Part shown: positions 20,165-30,714 of the stretch, one piece after another
Layout of the letters: each line of letters opens with the position of its first letter
Position numbering within the stretch: the stretch's first letter is position 1
NCBI GenBank assembly: GCA_020284085.1
Contig: JACEVL010000206.1
Span: 626,001-690,000, forward strand
Length of the DNA: 64,000 nt
Reading direction: 5' to 3'
From: Aporrectodea caliginosa
Taxonomy: Eukaryota; Annelida; Clitellata; Crassiclitellata; Lumbricidae
Position numbers and translations under genes: made by a program
The notes under the pieces: model-generated
Told to the model about the DNA's origin: nothing
The model's input: only the letters and a program-made list of their open reading frames with translations
Databases searched by the model: none

Positions 20165-20834
20165 TGCTGTGTTTCTACTCAATAAAGTTTGATTAAATTC
20201 ATGTCTTTTCGTGTTTGGTAGATAGATTATTATAGACAATGAAAGATAGTCGATAGTATGTGTGAGGTCAAACCCTAATGAGGCCCTTATTCTATAATTC
20301 ACAGAGTTGCAAGCTCATTGGATGCGTGTAGAAACTCCAAAAAGCAATGGCCTATAGTGTAAATGGCTAAGATTGTCTATGAGACTATGTGAGTGAAATG
20401 CCCAAAACAATATGCATGTTGATTGCGTGTATTACAAAAATCTCTCAATTTGTGTTTAGGGAATATTCAAAGCCCTTGTAGCGCCAATGGAGGGGTCTAA
20501 ATTTGATGTAGGCAGCTGCTGTGGCTCACACCCAAAGGGGTCTAAATTTGATGTAGGCACCTGCAGTGGCTCACACCCAAAAATAATTGCCACTTTGGAA
20601 GGGGGAGGGGTAGGTACACGCAAGCCCCACCCGCGCAACCCTTGGCCAAATTTAATGGGTGTCTGTTTTTAGCGGAGGCCGTGGTCGTTTGACCTTTGAC
20701 CCTGTATTCGTACCCAAACTGATGTCCAAAACGGGAGTGTAAAAGTGGGTGGGGTATAAATTGAGGTCCAAAACGGGAGTGTAAATGTGGGTGGGGTATA
20801 AATTGAGGTACAAAACGGGGTATTCATAACTACT
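20149..20834 (+). repeat. Polinton terminal repeat A
   Basis: About 686 bp, matching 31395-32070. It starts in the protease stop region, carries AATAAA at 20181-20186, a 45-bp duplication at about 20489-20580 that repeat B lacks, and ends with 42-bp tandem units (GTCCAAAACGGGAGTGTAAA type, each with GGTATAAATT) up to the terminus at 20834. Read outward to inward the element begins AGTAGTTATGAATACCCCG, the AG start typical of Polintons. The outer 200 bp are the best conserved between the two copies. Confidence 0.9.
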
Positions 20835-20888
20835 GATGTCGTTAAGCTGCTCGATTTTATCCTATTACAAGTTTTGTATGTACCTCTG
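20835..20888. other. Host bridge between Polinton and gypsy, with both target duplications
   Basis: GATGTC (20835-20840) is one Polinton target duplicate, inverted relative to GACATC at 32071. CTCTG (20884-20888) is one gypsy duplicate, inverted relative to CAGAG at 11447. The 43 bp between are the only host DNA left between the two insertions. Confidence 0.88.
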
Positions 20889-21523
20889 TGTCGCGGTCAG
20901 CTCCATCAGCCTACGCGACGACCTTCAACGGGGCAGCAATGGAATTCACAAGTGCACTCTGTGACCCGAACTAACGGTCAAACTCGGGGTAACGACGCAG
21001 CGACCGCTATACGGATGAAAGAGGTCAATTCGTCGTGCACCCCTTCGCCCTGATTAAGCGGCGACCGCCGACCTCCGTTAACGAGGCAGGCGCCATCTGG
21101 CGGACATATGTCGACGGACTGACGACCATCGCCGCCACAGGGAATCACTTTCGCCCCACCTTCAAAGGATCGATAAGCCTTTGAAGGGACGCCAACGCGA
21201 ATTCGTCACGCCCGACCCAAAGGGACGACTAACGGTATTTAAACGCTGGGTCGGGAGGGTACGGGGCTCTCTCTACAGAACATCTTGTTACGACGGAGTC
21301 GAGGCTAACTTCACCTGGCCGATTGCCGAGAGACACGTTGAGCATCAGACGCTGCAGAAACATTATTCTTTTCTCTTATGTAATACCGAAGTTAGACTGT
21401 ATTAAACGTAGTCACTTAACGTCGCTTAGCTGTAGGTAATAAAGTATAGAAAAACTCTTCCGTGTGTCGTGGGTTGAAGATCACAGTGCTATCCTGCCAC
21501 GTGTGAGAGGGTAGGCCGTGACA
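20889..21523 (+). repeat. Gypsy 5' LTR
   Basis: 635 bp with TGTCGCGG...CGTGACA ends, followed by the primer binding site. AATAAA near 21439 is a likely polyadenylation signal. It looks identical to the inverted copy at 11452-12086, so the insertion is young. Confidence 0.94.
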
Positions 21524-21526
21524 TTC

Positions 21527-21545
21527 TGGTGTCAGAAGTGGGATT
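21527..21545 (+). promoter_or_regulatory. Primer binding site, tRNA-Leu type
   Basis: TGGTGTCAGAAGTGGGATT begins 3 bp after the LTR and is complementary to the 3' end of a typical animal tRNA-Leu (ending ...TCTGACACCA). It would prime minus-strand DNA synthesis. Confidence 0.85.
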
Positions 21546-22274
21546 GGAATCGGAACCTGAGACGCTACGTCTCCAGTTCTTTGCAGATTAGAGTGAGGCC
21601 GACGCCGCCTAGGAGCAACCAGCCTCACTCCAGACGAACCGGAAGACGAGACCGACCAGCAAGCGGGACGAAAAAGACGAGAGAGCCACGACAGATCGAT
21701 CAACCGATCATCTGAAGGAGACCGAGCGACGCGGGGATCAGCACGCCAGCCGAGGACAAGAGTTCCACGACGGACGGATCAGCCGATCATTCGGAAGAAA
21801 CAGACGGAGGCAACCGATCAACCGGAACCAGCGCAGCAGAGAACCGAGGAACCAGCAGCGAAGCAGGGACAGGTAAGACCCTTCGTTCGTTGACGGGTTC
21901 AATTGATTGGTCAGGTGTGTCAATCACGGGACAGGATAGGCTGCGGGGGAGATTGATTCTGTTTGTCTCCGATTTGGGCTTTGTATTTTTGAATAACTGT
22001 CCAGGGTTGTTTGAGATTCGTTCTGTTGACTCTAACTGAACCTTTGACTTTGTACTCTAAATAACTGCCTCAGTTGGACACCAAGGAGATTGATTTTGAT
22101 TGAAAACTTTTGATTGGGTTTTTTAATAACTGTCTTTGGTTGTTTGAGATTCTTTCTGGTGACTCTAACTGAACTTTTGACTTTGTATTCTAAAACATCT
22201 GTCTGAGTTGGACACCAAGGGGATTGATTTTGATTGAAACCTTTTTGACTGCATTTTCTTAACAACTGCCTGGG
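21546..22274 (+). other. Gypsy untranslated leader with tandem duplication
   Basis: About 730 bp before the long frame. A unit of about 130 bp (GTTTGAGATTC, CTCTAACTGAAC, GTTGGACACCAAGG, GATTGATTTTGATTGAAA) occurs twice at roughly 22008-22137 and 22139-22273, with a partial third copy before them. Packaging or translation signals could lie here; none is evident. Confidence 0.7.
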
Positions 22275-25200
22275 TTGATGACCACTCTACCCAATTTTTT
22301 GTCGAGTTCCCACCTTTCTCCTGTAACCATGGATGAATTAACGTCGGAGAAACAGGCCGACATAAGAAAGATGTCGACAGAACGCCTGAGAATGCATTTA
22401 CATAAGGCAGGAGTAGAGGAAGAGCTTGTGTTAGCTATGGATAGGCCTCAGTTATTAGAAGAGTATGCACGTATGGTAGCTTTCGGTCAGGAAAGCGAAT
22501 CGGAAGAGACACGTACTACACCGCCTAGATACACGACGGTGATGACGGAATTCGATCTGCAGAAGCAGAGGTTTGAATTCGAGTTAAGAAAGTACGAAGA
22601 GGAACAGGCAGAACGGAGAAGGAGAGAAGAAAGAGAGAGAGTGGCGAAAGAAGAAGAGAGGAAGATAAGAGAGGAAGAGAGGAAGATGAGAGAAGTGAGA
22701 GAAGAGAGAGAGAGAGTGGCGAGAGAGGAAGAGAGGAAGATAAGAGAAAGGGAAGTGCAAATAAGGGAAACGGAACAGGCAGAACGGAAAACGAGAGAAG
22801 AAAGAGAGAGAACGGCGAGAGAAGAGGATCGAAGGTTTAAGAATTCTCTGGCTAGTCGGACACAGCGATTCGGGGAAGTAATGAAGAATGTTATGTGGAA
22901 ATTCCCCCAAGATACTTCAGAAATACCTGGTTATTTTGATCATGTAGAAAACTTGTTTGCAATGTACGAAGTGGACGATGACGTCAAAGCAAAACTTCTG
23001 TTAGGAAACCTCAATGAAAGAGCTAAACAGCTCACGACTCGCCTAACACGCGAGCAGTTGGACGACTATGAAGGCCTAAAAGGATTTCTGCTCAGGGAAT
23101 TCAAAATAAGTTCTATCCAGCTGAAGGAAAGGTTTTACACGATGCGCAAACTAACAGACGAGACGTACACAATCCTTGCCTCTAGATTGCATAACACAAT
23201 GACTTATTACCTACGCAGCCGGCAAGTTAAGAAAGACTTTGACAAGCTTGTGAGCTTACTGTGCGCCGACAGGCTCAAGGAAATGATCCCGAAGGGATGC
23301 CTAGATTTCATTCTAGCGCAAGAAAAGGACAGTTGGCTCAGCCATAGCGAGTTAGCTAACTCGATAGACACTTATATGGCGTCTCACAATAATAACGGTG
23401 AGCCTCTGCGAGCTGGTAATGTAATGGCATATAATGACTATCGGGCAGGGGACCAGCCAAACACCAATAGCTACACAAAATCAGCCAAGAGCGAGGGGAG
23501 GTACGAGGGAAGAACGGAGGGACAACCCTCAAAGGAAGACGCGATACAAAAGGGTCTTTGTTTCATCTGCTTCGGGCAAGGGCACACGGCCCGTTTTTGC
23601 AAGAACGCAAAGGCCCAGGGCGCCGATAAGAAGCAGACGCGTGTCAGCGCCTACGCAATTAACACCCCCCTTAATTACGCCATTTCCCAACCCAGTCCGA
23701 ACACAGGGGAGGAAGAAGAGAGCGCTACGGAACGGGTAGGGGAGGAGCCTCACTCCGACTCAGAGATAATGGAAGGGGAGATAGTTGACACCGATGAACA
23801 GACAAACGGTCCATTCATTGACGCAGACGAGTTCCACGTGCGGTCATACGTAGATGTCAAGATCGACGGTCTGCCCGATCAAAAGGCGTTAATTGATGGA
23901 GGGGCCGAGATTTGTTGTATTAACAGCTCATTAGTGCAACACTTGGATCTACCCGTCAACAGGCAATTAAGACTGTCGGGTATACAAGGTAAGACCGAAT
24001 TGGTCGACGTTGTAAGACTTCACATGAAACCCGGGTTCAACGACCAGGAGGGGATTGTGAACATCGCCCCCGCAGTGCGAGTATGGTGTGCTGCAGTGCC
24101 AGACCTTAATGAGGCGGTTATTCTAACCCCTACCGTAATCAATCTGTTGGGTGAAGTCTCCAAGTACAACGTGCTATCTGTTGGAAAGGTTGAACCCGAT
24201 ACGTCAAACCGACCCGAGGTCAATGTGGACACTCATCAGGTGGCCGCGATAGACGGGATTAGCGATAAGTCCAATGGCGATCACCCGGTTCAGGAAATAG
24301 CCCCAGTAGGCGAAGAAGATGATGAAGTACGTGATTTAGGAGGGGAGAGTTTAAATGCAGACGCGCCTAGTTTTTTAAATCCGGAAGAGCCGGAAGGGTT
24401 ACAGAACGAGCGGGTCGCAGATCGTGACACGCTAGAAAAGGAGCAGCATAACTGTCCCGCGCTCGCACCCTTCTGGAGATTAGCCCATCAGGACAAAGGT
24501 AGCTTTTTCATAGAAAACAAGCTTTTATATCACCGTGACACCATCATGGGCCACAAGGTAAAGCAACTGTGTCTTCCCGAACCACGCATTAATATCGTAT
24601 TGGAAATGGCACATGATGCACCTTTTGCGGGACATATGGCTTTTAAGACGACTCGTTGCCGCATTAAACTTGGTTTCTGGTTTCCTAAAATGGACGACAG
24701 GATTCGTACGTATTGTGCCTCATGCTCTATCTGCCAACTTAGGGCACCAGTCAAGGTGGCGCATAGGGTGCCGATTACTCCCATCCCGAGGGATGACGAA
24801 TTAGCCTTCACCCATCTTTCCATGGATTGTATTGGCCCGATTATCGCCCCTAACGACCCATTAGTGCCAAAGCCGGAATATAATTACGCCTTAGTACTGG
24901 TGGACAAATTCTCGCGGTGGCCTATGGCTTACCCCCTGCGATCGCTAAGCGCGAAGGGAATCTGTGACGCCCTACTGCAGACTTTTATGACCTTTTCGGT
25001 ACCGAAAGTAATCACCTCCGACTGTGGCAGTAATTTCACCAGCAAACTGACAAAGGAATTTCTCAAACGCTTGGGCTGTACTCCTCGGTTTAACACCCCA
25101 GGACACCCAGAGGCGGCCGGCCTTGTAGAACGTTGTAATCAGAGCCTGAAGGCGATGATTTACAAATTAGCCCAATCAGAACCACGCGGATGGCACCGTT

Positions 25201-27194
25201 TATTACCTTTTGTTCTCTGGAGCTTACGAGAGAAGCCATCCGCGACCACCCACATCAGCCCCTTCACTCTGGTATATGGCAGTCTACCTAAGGGACCTTT
25301 GAATATACTGAAGGAATCGTGGGCGGGGGAGCGTGAACTACCGTTTAGTATCGGCAAGAAGCCGGAAGAATACCTACAGACTTTGAAGGAAAACCTAGAA
25401 TTTGCTAAGATGTATGCAGAGTACTATGCCAACATCGAACAGAAGCGGTACGCGGCCCACTACAATCTCCGGAGCACTGATAGAAAATATCAGTTGGGAG
25501 ATAAAGTAATCGTGCTCGCTCCAGATTGGGGAGGGGCTAAGTTGTACAGTCGTTGGCAAGGACCTGCTACAATAGCAGAGGTCAAGTCGCCATACTCTTA
25601 CATTGTAGAATTAGACGGGAAAAGACGACATATACATGCTAACAAAATCAAGAAATTTAACGAACGAATCGAACGGGCAATAGTGAACAACTGCACCGTA
25701 GTGTTTGATAGAGACGAAGAGTTTGGGACGGTGGAGGTAGTCGAAAAGACTATCGAAGCCGAGGTGCCACCTAGCGAACGGGTCGACCCTCTCAAAGTAG
25801 CGCATCTATCGGATGAGGAGAGGCAACAGCTGTTCGCTGTGCTAGATAGGTACCCTACGGTATTTTCGGATAACCCCGGTTTCTGTCCACTCATTGAACA
25901 TGAGATACGGCTCCTACCTGATTTCAGACCCAAACGTCTGCGTGCTTATAAAATCCCAGAATTACTTAAACCGGAAGTTGAACGTCAGATCAAAGAGATG
26001 CTGGCACTGAATATAATTAAACCGTCGAATAGCGAGATGGCCAGTCCGGTTGTATGTGTACTCAAGGGACCCAAGGGGCAGAATGGCGTAAGACTGGCGA
26101 TTGACTACCGCCACGTCAACCGCCACTCCCTAGGTGATTGCTTCCCCACACCGGATATCGCTGACGTCCTACAAAAGGTCGGACGAGCGAAGTACATCAG
26201 CTGTTTTGACGCGAAATCCGGATATTGGCAACTTCCGGTGAAACCGGAAGATCGTTGGCTTACAGCATTCGTCTGCGACGCCGGTTTGTTTGAGTTTCAG
26301 CGAATGCCGTTCGGGTTAAAGTCGGCCAGTAACACCTTCATCCGGTGCATCTCTAGGATCTTGCAACCAGTTCGAGACTTCACGGAACCGTTTGTTGACG
26401 ACATGTCCGTGCTCTCTATGGATTGGACTTCTCACCTGGACCACCTTGATAAATTTCTCCAGACCATTAAGGATTCGGGTCTAACTCTAAGTTTGAAGAA
26501 ATGTAGTTTCGCCCAAAGTAAAACCACCTTCGTAGGTCACATGGTCGGGTCAGGTACCATCGAGCCGGATCCCAGTAAGGTAGCTACATTAGGAGACATA
26601 CAACCACCAGTAACAAAGAAGGATGTAAGACGCATCATGGGCTTTTTCAGTTATTTCAGAAACTTCATTCCTTCGTTGGCCGAAACGGCACGTGTCATAA
26701 CTAACTTAACACAGAAGAACGTACCCAACAAGGTCCCGTGGGACCGGGAACATCAAGAGGCTCTAGATAAATTAAAGGCAGATCTCGGCAGGGCAACCCA
26801 GTTACATACCATCGATTTCACAAAGGATTTTGGCCTATTGGTTGACGCCAGTTCAGCCGCTGTCGGATGTTGTCTGATTCAATGGACAGAGGAAGGAGGC
26901 GAAAAGCCGATTTCCTTTGCCAGCATGAAGCTGTCGGAGACCCAGACGCGCTGGTCCACGATTGAACGAGAAGCGTTCGCGGTAATCTGGGCGCTGAAAC
27001 GATTTCGGTCGTGGGTATTTCTGTCTCGGATCATTGTCTTTTCTGATCATAACCCATTGTCTTTTTTGACCGAGGCGGCGCCTAAGAGCGCCAAGTTAGC
27101 TCGGTGGGCCCTAGCCCTACAGGAATTTAACATTGATTTCAGGTACCTCCCCGGACCCCGGAATATCGCAGCCGATTTCCTGTCCCGGATTTGA
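22275..27194 (+). CDS. Gag-Pol of a Ty3/gypsy element with integrase before reverse transcriptase
   Basis: 1639 residues in one frame; a second ATG at 22330 (MDELTSEK) may be the real start. Order: charged Glu/Arg coiled coil (about 95-195), capsid-like region (about 210-350), zinc knuckle CFICFGQGHTARFC (about 431), protease-like LIDGGAEICCINSS (about 538), integrase (HHCC finger about 779-820; Asp in THLSMDCIGP about 848; Asp in TSDCGSNF about 914; Glu in LVERCNQS about 950; GPY/F-like tail), then RT (MPFGLKSASNTF, FVDD about 1373), then RNase H (LVDASSAAVG about 1521, IEREAFAVIW, FSDHNPL) ending at the stop. Nothing follows RNase H. This PR-IN-RT-RH order is that of the Gmr1 group rather than typical gypsy. 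The protease motif is DGG, not the usual DTG or DSG. Confidence 0.93.
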   Translation: MMTTLPNFLSSSHLSPVTMDELTSEKQADIRKMSTERLRMHLHKAGVEEELVLAMDRPQLLEEYARMVAFGQESESEETRTTPPRYTTVMTEFDLQKQRFEFELRKYEEEQAERRRREERERVAKEEERKIREEERKMREVREERERVAREEERKIREREVQIRETEQAERKTREERERTAREEDRRFKNSLASRTQRFGEVMKNVMWKFPQDTSEIPGYFDHVENLFAMYEVDDDVKAKLLLGNLNERAKQLTTRLTREQLDDYEGLKGFLLREFKISSIQLKERFYTMRKLTDETYTILASRLHNTMTYYLRSRQVKKDFDKLVSLLCADRLKEMIPKGCLDFILAQEKDSWLSHSELANSIDTYMASHNNNGEPLRAGNVMAYNDYRAGDQPNTNSYTKSAKSEGRYEGRTEGQPSKEDAIQKGLCFICFGQGHTARFCKNAKAQGADKKQTRVSAYAINTPLNYAISQPSPNTGEEEESATERVGEEPHSDSEIMEGEIVDTDEQTNGPFIDADEFHVRSYVDVKIDGLPDQKALIDGGAEICCINSSLVQHLDLPVNRQLRLSGIQGKTELVDVVRLHMKPGFNDQEGIVNIAPAVRVWCAAVPDLNEAVILTPTVINLLGEVSKYNVLSVGKVEPDTSNRPEVNVDTHQVAAIDGISDKSNGDHPVQEIAPVGEEDDEVRDLGGESLNADAPSFLNPEEPEGLQNERVADRDTLEKEQHNCPALAPFWRLAHQDKGSFFIENKLLYHRDTIMGHKVKQLCLPEPRINIVLEMAHDAPFAGHMAFKTTRCRIKLGFWFPKMDDRIRTYCASCSICQLRAPVKVAHRVPITPIPRDDELAFTHLSMDCIGPIIAPNDPLVPKPEYNYALVLVDKFSRWPMAYPLRSLSAKGICDALLQTFMTFSVPKVITSDCGSNFTSKLTKEFLKRLGCTPRFNTPGHPEAAGLVERCNQSLKAMIYKLAQSEPRGWHRLLPFVLWSLREKPSATTHISPFTLVYGSLPKGPLNILKESWAGERELPFSIGKKPEEYLQTLKENLEFAKMYAEYYANIEQKRYAAHYNLRSTDRKYQLGDKVIVLAPDWGGAKLYSRWQGPATIAEVKSPYSYIVELDGKRRHIHANKIKKFNERIERAIVNNCTVVFDRDEEFGTVEVVEKTIEAEVPPSERVDPLKVAHLSDEERQQLFAVLDRYPTVFSDNPGFCPLIEHEIRLLPDFRPKRLRAYKIPELLKPEVERQIKEMLALNIIKPSNSEMASPVVCVLKGPKGQNGVRLAIDYRHVNRHSLGDCFPTPDIADVLQKVGRAKYISCFDAKSGYWQLPVKPEDRWLTAFVCDAGLFEFQRMPFGLKSASNTFIRCISRILQPVRDFTEPFVDDMSVLSMDWTSHLDHLDKFLQTIKDSGLTLSLKKCSFAQSKTTFVGHMVGSGTIEPDPSKVATLGDIQPPVTKKDVRRIMGFFSYFRNFIPSLAETARVITNLTQKNVPNKVPWDREHQEALDKLKADLGRATQLHTIDFTKDFGLLVDASSAAVGCCLIQWTEEGGEKPISFASMKLSETQTRWSTIEREAFAVIWALKRFRSWVFLSRIIVFSDHNPLSFLTEAAPKSAKLARWALALQEFNIDFRYLPGPRNIAADFLSRI

Positions 27195-27374
27195 ATGAGG
27201 GGGAGGATGAGAACCTGTCGCAACGAGGGTCGAACCTCGTCGCCTTGTACATAATATGTAACTAATACATGTGTATATTCTTTGTATCTTCTTCAACATG
27301 GACACGCGATGCTGAGGACGAACCGGACGAATCGATGGCGAGGATCTCTGACATGCGCCATCGTCTTAGGATGG
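27195..27374 (+). mobile_element. Gypsy 3' untranslated end, interrupted
   Basis: Follows the stop codon with a purine-rich GAGGGGGAGGATGAG. It breaks off at 27374 in TE-X copy 2, before the polypurine tract and LTR; those lie at 11452-12130 in inverse orientation. Bases 27338-27374 repeat 12094-12130 exactly. Confidence 0.85.
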
Positions 27375-30053
27375 AGAACCAACCCCCCCACTGGGCCCAA
27401 AAAAATTTGCATCTGAAACACACATTTCGGTGCAGTGCTTTTTTCGGCCGGAACGGTCCGGAACGGCGTTCCGGGACCTTTTTCAGCTATTAAAACTAAT
27501 TTAGTAAATTAAAATTTTTACTAAAAATTATTTAAAATATTACTATGTAGACACTAATTTAATTTCAGTGCTTTCAGTGTATATATATTTTTTATATAGG
27601 CCTATATAATTATATATTATATATATGATATATATATGATATATATATATATATATAATATATATATATACTAGCAATTTTTACCCGGCGTTCGCCCGGG
27701 TTTTCCCCAGGCGTAATTTTTAACGGCTGCAAATAAAGGCTACTTACTTACTATATTTGCTGATGGGCTTCAAATATTTAAAAATGTCCATATATCTGAA
27801 TGGAAACGATATTTAGAGGTGAACATAGTTGCTTTGCCCGTGTACTGCACGGGTTATCTCTACCTTATAATTATAGGCAATATTATTATTTTGTTCCCCG
27901 TTCTTTACGGTTTATCTCTACCTGAAATAGGCGTATTATTTTGTTCCCCGTACTACACGGGTTATTTCTAAATTATAATAGGCGTATTATTTGCCGTTGG
28001 CCAGCGTGACGTAAGATTGCATATTTAGCCGCGTGACGTAATTTAAGATTGCATATTAATTTTAGTGACGTGGACAAATGGGCATGCTTATAATGTCCAT
28101 AAATCGGAATTGAAAGCAAATTATGAGCTGAAAGTAATTGGGATGAGATAGAAATTCGAATAGCTAAAGTATGTTTCGAGTTGCTTTGACCTAGAAAATC
28201 GGCAATGGTCGTGGTTGCAAAAAATGTGAGCTTAGTGTAATTAGGTCACCAAATCTGTAAATGGTTGCGCTGACCTAGAAATTCGCCTGTGGCGACTTCT
28301 GATTGGTTGCTAGATGCTCCGTGTGACGTAAGATTGCTTATTAAGCATGCGTGACGTGAACAAATGGCCTTACTATGGGCGGTATTGAAATAAGCTCGCT
28401 GAAAAGTTAAATTTAAAATGGCCATATATCGGCGTTTAAATAAAATTGCGAACTGAAAATAGTCGCGTTGACCTAGACTTTGCGTAATAATGCTTTGTAA
28501 ATTTTTTCAACTCGCTAAACCGTTCCGTTTCGGAGCCTTTAGCCGGACAGCGATGCATTGCAAACATACATACATACGGAAGGACAAACTTTAAGAATTA
28601 TAGTATAAGATTATATATGATATATATATTATATATATGATATATAATTATATTATATATTATGTATCCTTCACAAAAGCAATGCATCCCTACTCTAGGC
28701 CCTACTCTTGCCTAAAGCTATTTAAAGACGGTAAAAGAAAAATTAATGTGAAAGTGTTAACGGCCAGTGATAATGCATGAATACCAACAAACATATATCC
28801 TTTTCCTGGACTTTTTCTTTGTGAAGAAAGTCAGCAAGAAATGATCCTTCTAACCCTGACACAACATGGGGCTTGGCCAAAAAGATATAAAATAGATCAT
28901 TGGGATGAATTTTACGTCTGTTGTTACCATGTTATTTGGAACCTTTCACTCCTTATGACCTTATCTAGGTCAAGTTTGAAGTCAATCGGACTAAAGCTGT
29001 TTAAGAATTTAAGAAATGACAGTTAAAACATTATTTTTTTCGTTTGGCCTCTGGCTGGCGAAATAACAAATTTAGAGATATATTTTCTAAATAAGTGTAT
29101 TTAAGGACATCTTAGGGGTTTTTCTATACCAAGCTGAAGTTTGGAGTCAATCTGGCTATAGTTAGTTAGTTAGTTAGTTAGAATGACTTTAAGTGTTTAA
29201 AGTCTTTAATGCACCATCTAGCTACACAGACGATGGTGCCTGGTAAGGACACTGGCCATGATTTGCGCACAATCTATAGATCTGTTATTAGCTATTTGCA
29301 ATGTGGCTATACTGCTATAAGAATAGGACTTTTCATTTGATGATGATGATGCGGAGTTCTCTACCAGAAGGCAGATCCATTGTTTTTTATGCCGCCCGGG
29401 GATAATACGATTAAGGTTCATATATTCGTGAGTCCAACGTAGGCTATAATTATTACTCCTATGCATATATTTTCATTTGAAATGTCCGCCACACACTGAC
29501 TGGACAGGTCAGAGAGGGCTAGAGATGGGCCATTTCGATGGCTGAGCCAGATAACGGCCGAAGTGATGATACACATGATGCAGATTGCAGGTTTGCAGCA
29601 GAGAACGCTGCCAGTCTGGGCCGCCGTCATTAGCGCAGCAACCTCAGGGTCCTCAACCCTCCCCAAATGTTTGGCCGGTATATCGCGTAAGCCGTTGACC
29701 CGTTGGCTGTAGACTCGTAAGGGTACAGCTGCATTGATACACGGACGCCTGGTATACCGGGGTCCGTGCCTTGATGTAACGGGGTCTCCAACCCAACCCC
29801 ACCCCATGGCAGTGCAGGCTGTGCAGTAAGGGTTCTGTTGTACAAGCCGTTTGCTACTGTTATGGAAACAAGAGAATTTCGATCCCACGATAATGGTTTA
29901 ATGTGGGTTAATATTATCACAATCATACAGGAGAAAAGATATATCATGAAAAAATGAAACCCCCCCACTTTCGGCCAAAATCGCTCAAACCCCCCCACTT
30001 TTGAAGTTGGATGGAGATCGGTCTCCAAACCCCCCCATTGGTAGACGCCACTG
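27371..30053 (-). mobile_element. TE-X, copy 2 (inverted)
   Basis: Reverse complement of 12129-15046 apart from a deletion of about 250 bp (between TATGAAC and CTTAATCG, near 29415). On the minus strand it begins CAGTGGCGTCTACCAATGGG. Its left neighbour is gypsy, its right neighbour is Polinton (30054 onward). Contains the same nested Helitron. Confidence 0.85.
27671..28610 (-). mobile_element. Non-autonomous Helitron nested in TE-X copy 2
   Basis: Inverse copy of 13810-14748 with the same TC start, GC hairpin and CTAG end, in the same position within TE-X. The Helitron therefore entered TE-X before the two TE-X copies separated. Confidence 0.85.
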
Positions 30054-30099
30054 CATTTTTGCAGCGAATGACGTGACGAAGATTTACGTGGTCTTATAT

Positions 30100-30714
30100 T
30101 CATTTCCTCATGTAGACATAATGCGTTTCGCCTGGGAATATATTGGTTCTCAATCTACATCTCTCGTCGGATGCTGCTGTCAGATCGACTAGAAGATAGC
30201 CAAAGGGCACCATAGTCGCATCTGCAAATGCTTCTATCATAAATTGCGATTTTCCAGGAAACATCTGTCTGGCCAAATTTGCAACTTGCGTAGAATCTCG
30301 TACATTCTTGAAAAGAACTAGATAATGTGCATTCAAACTTATCGTTCTCATATGTTTGTTGTTATAAAATAGATTTTGAGTGAGGTATAATATAGAAACA
30401 TTTCTATGGTGACTGATTTTCGTGAATAGCATTGTTACACGCTGGTCAGTCTCAGCCATTAAATCATCCAGCACAAGAAGAGTGCTCTCTTTTCCATCGA
30501 AAATATTCAAGTCTGGAAGCCCCTCGTGAAACTGAATTTGTGGATACTTATCAAAAATTTCTTGATAGATGCCATAGCACCACATTACTTTATGGATTGT
30601 CGGCTTCACCATATGAGGCAAATGATCTATAAAACGCAGAGTAAATTGCGTTTTGCCACAGCCTGAGGGACCACTAACTATAGCCGAGAAAGGATGTGTC
30701 CAACTGACGTCCAT
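30100..30714 (-). CDS. Genome-packaging ATPase (A32/FtsK-HerA type)
   Basis: 204 residues, starting MDVSWTHPFSAIVSGPSGCG: the Walker A motif GPSGCGKT is at about residues 15-22. Walker B is LLVLDDL (about 79-85), followed by a sensor-like LTQNLF (about 119) and SLNAHYLVLFKN. This is the compact packaging ATPase of Polintons and related DNA viruses, which would pump the element's DNA into the capsid at the cost of ATP. All motifs are present. In the element's own order it precedes the small basic protein gene, with TE-X now between. It is transcribed divergently from the RING gene, with 220 bp between starts. Confidence 0.92.
   Translation of the reverse strand: MDVSWTHPFSAIVSGPSGCGKTQFTLRFIDHLPHMVKPTIHKVMWCYGIYQEIFDKYPQIQFHEGLPDLNIFDGKESTLLVLDDLMAETDQRVTMLFTKISHHRNVSILYLTQNLFYNNKHMRTISLNAHYLVLFKNVRDSTQVANLARQMFPGKSQFMIEAFADATMVPFGYLLVDLTAASDERCRLRTNIFPGETHYVYMRK

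Larger units (their letters stand above)
15047..20834 (+). mobile_element. Polinton (Maverick), larger segment
   Basis: Seven capsid, processing and integration genes are packed head to tail on the plus strand. The segment ends at 20834 in ...CATAACTACT, followed by GATGTC (20835-20840). The other Polinton end at 32070 is followed by GACATC (32071-32076), the reverse complement. So the two segments (here and 30049-32070) are one element whose parts are now in opposite orientation. The left edge is the duplicated target of TE-X (15048-15083). No PolB gene is present. Without TE-X the element would be about 7.8 kb, against the usual 15-20 kb. Confidence 0.92.

Noticed and set aside
12129..30053. 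Inverted repeats of 2.7 kb as the terminal repeats of one giant transposon
   Set aside because: Both copies have gypsy DNA on one side and Polinton DNA on the other, so neither marks an outer boundary. The real element ends and target duplications lie elsewhere.
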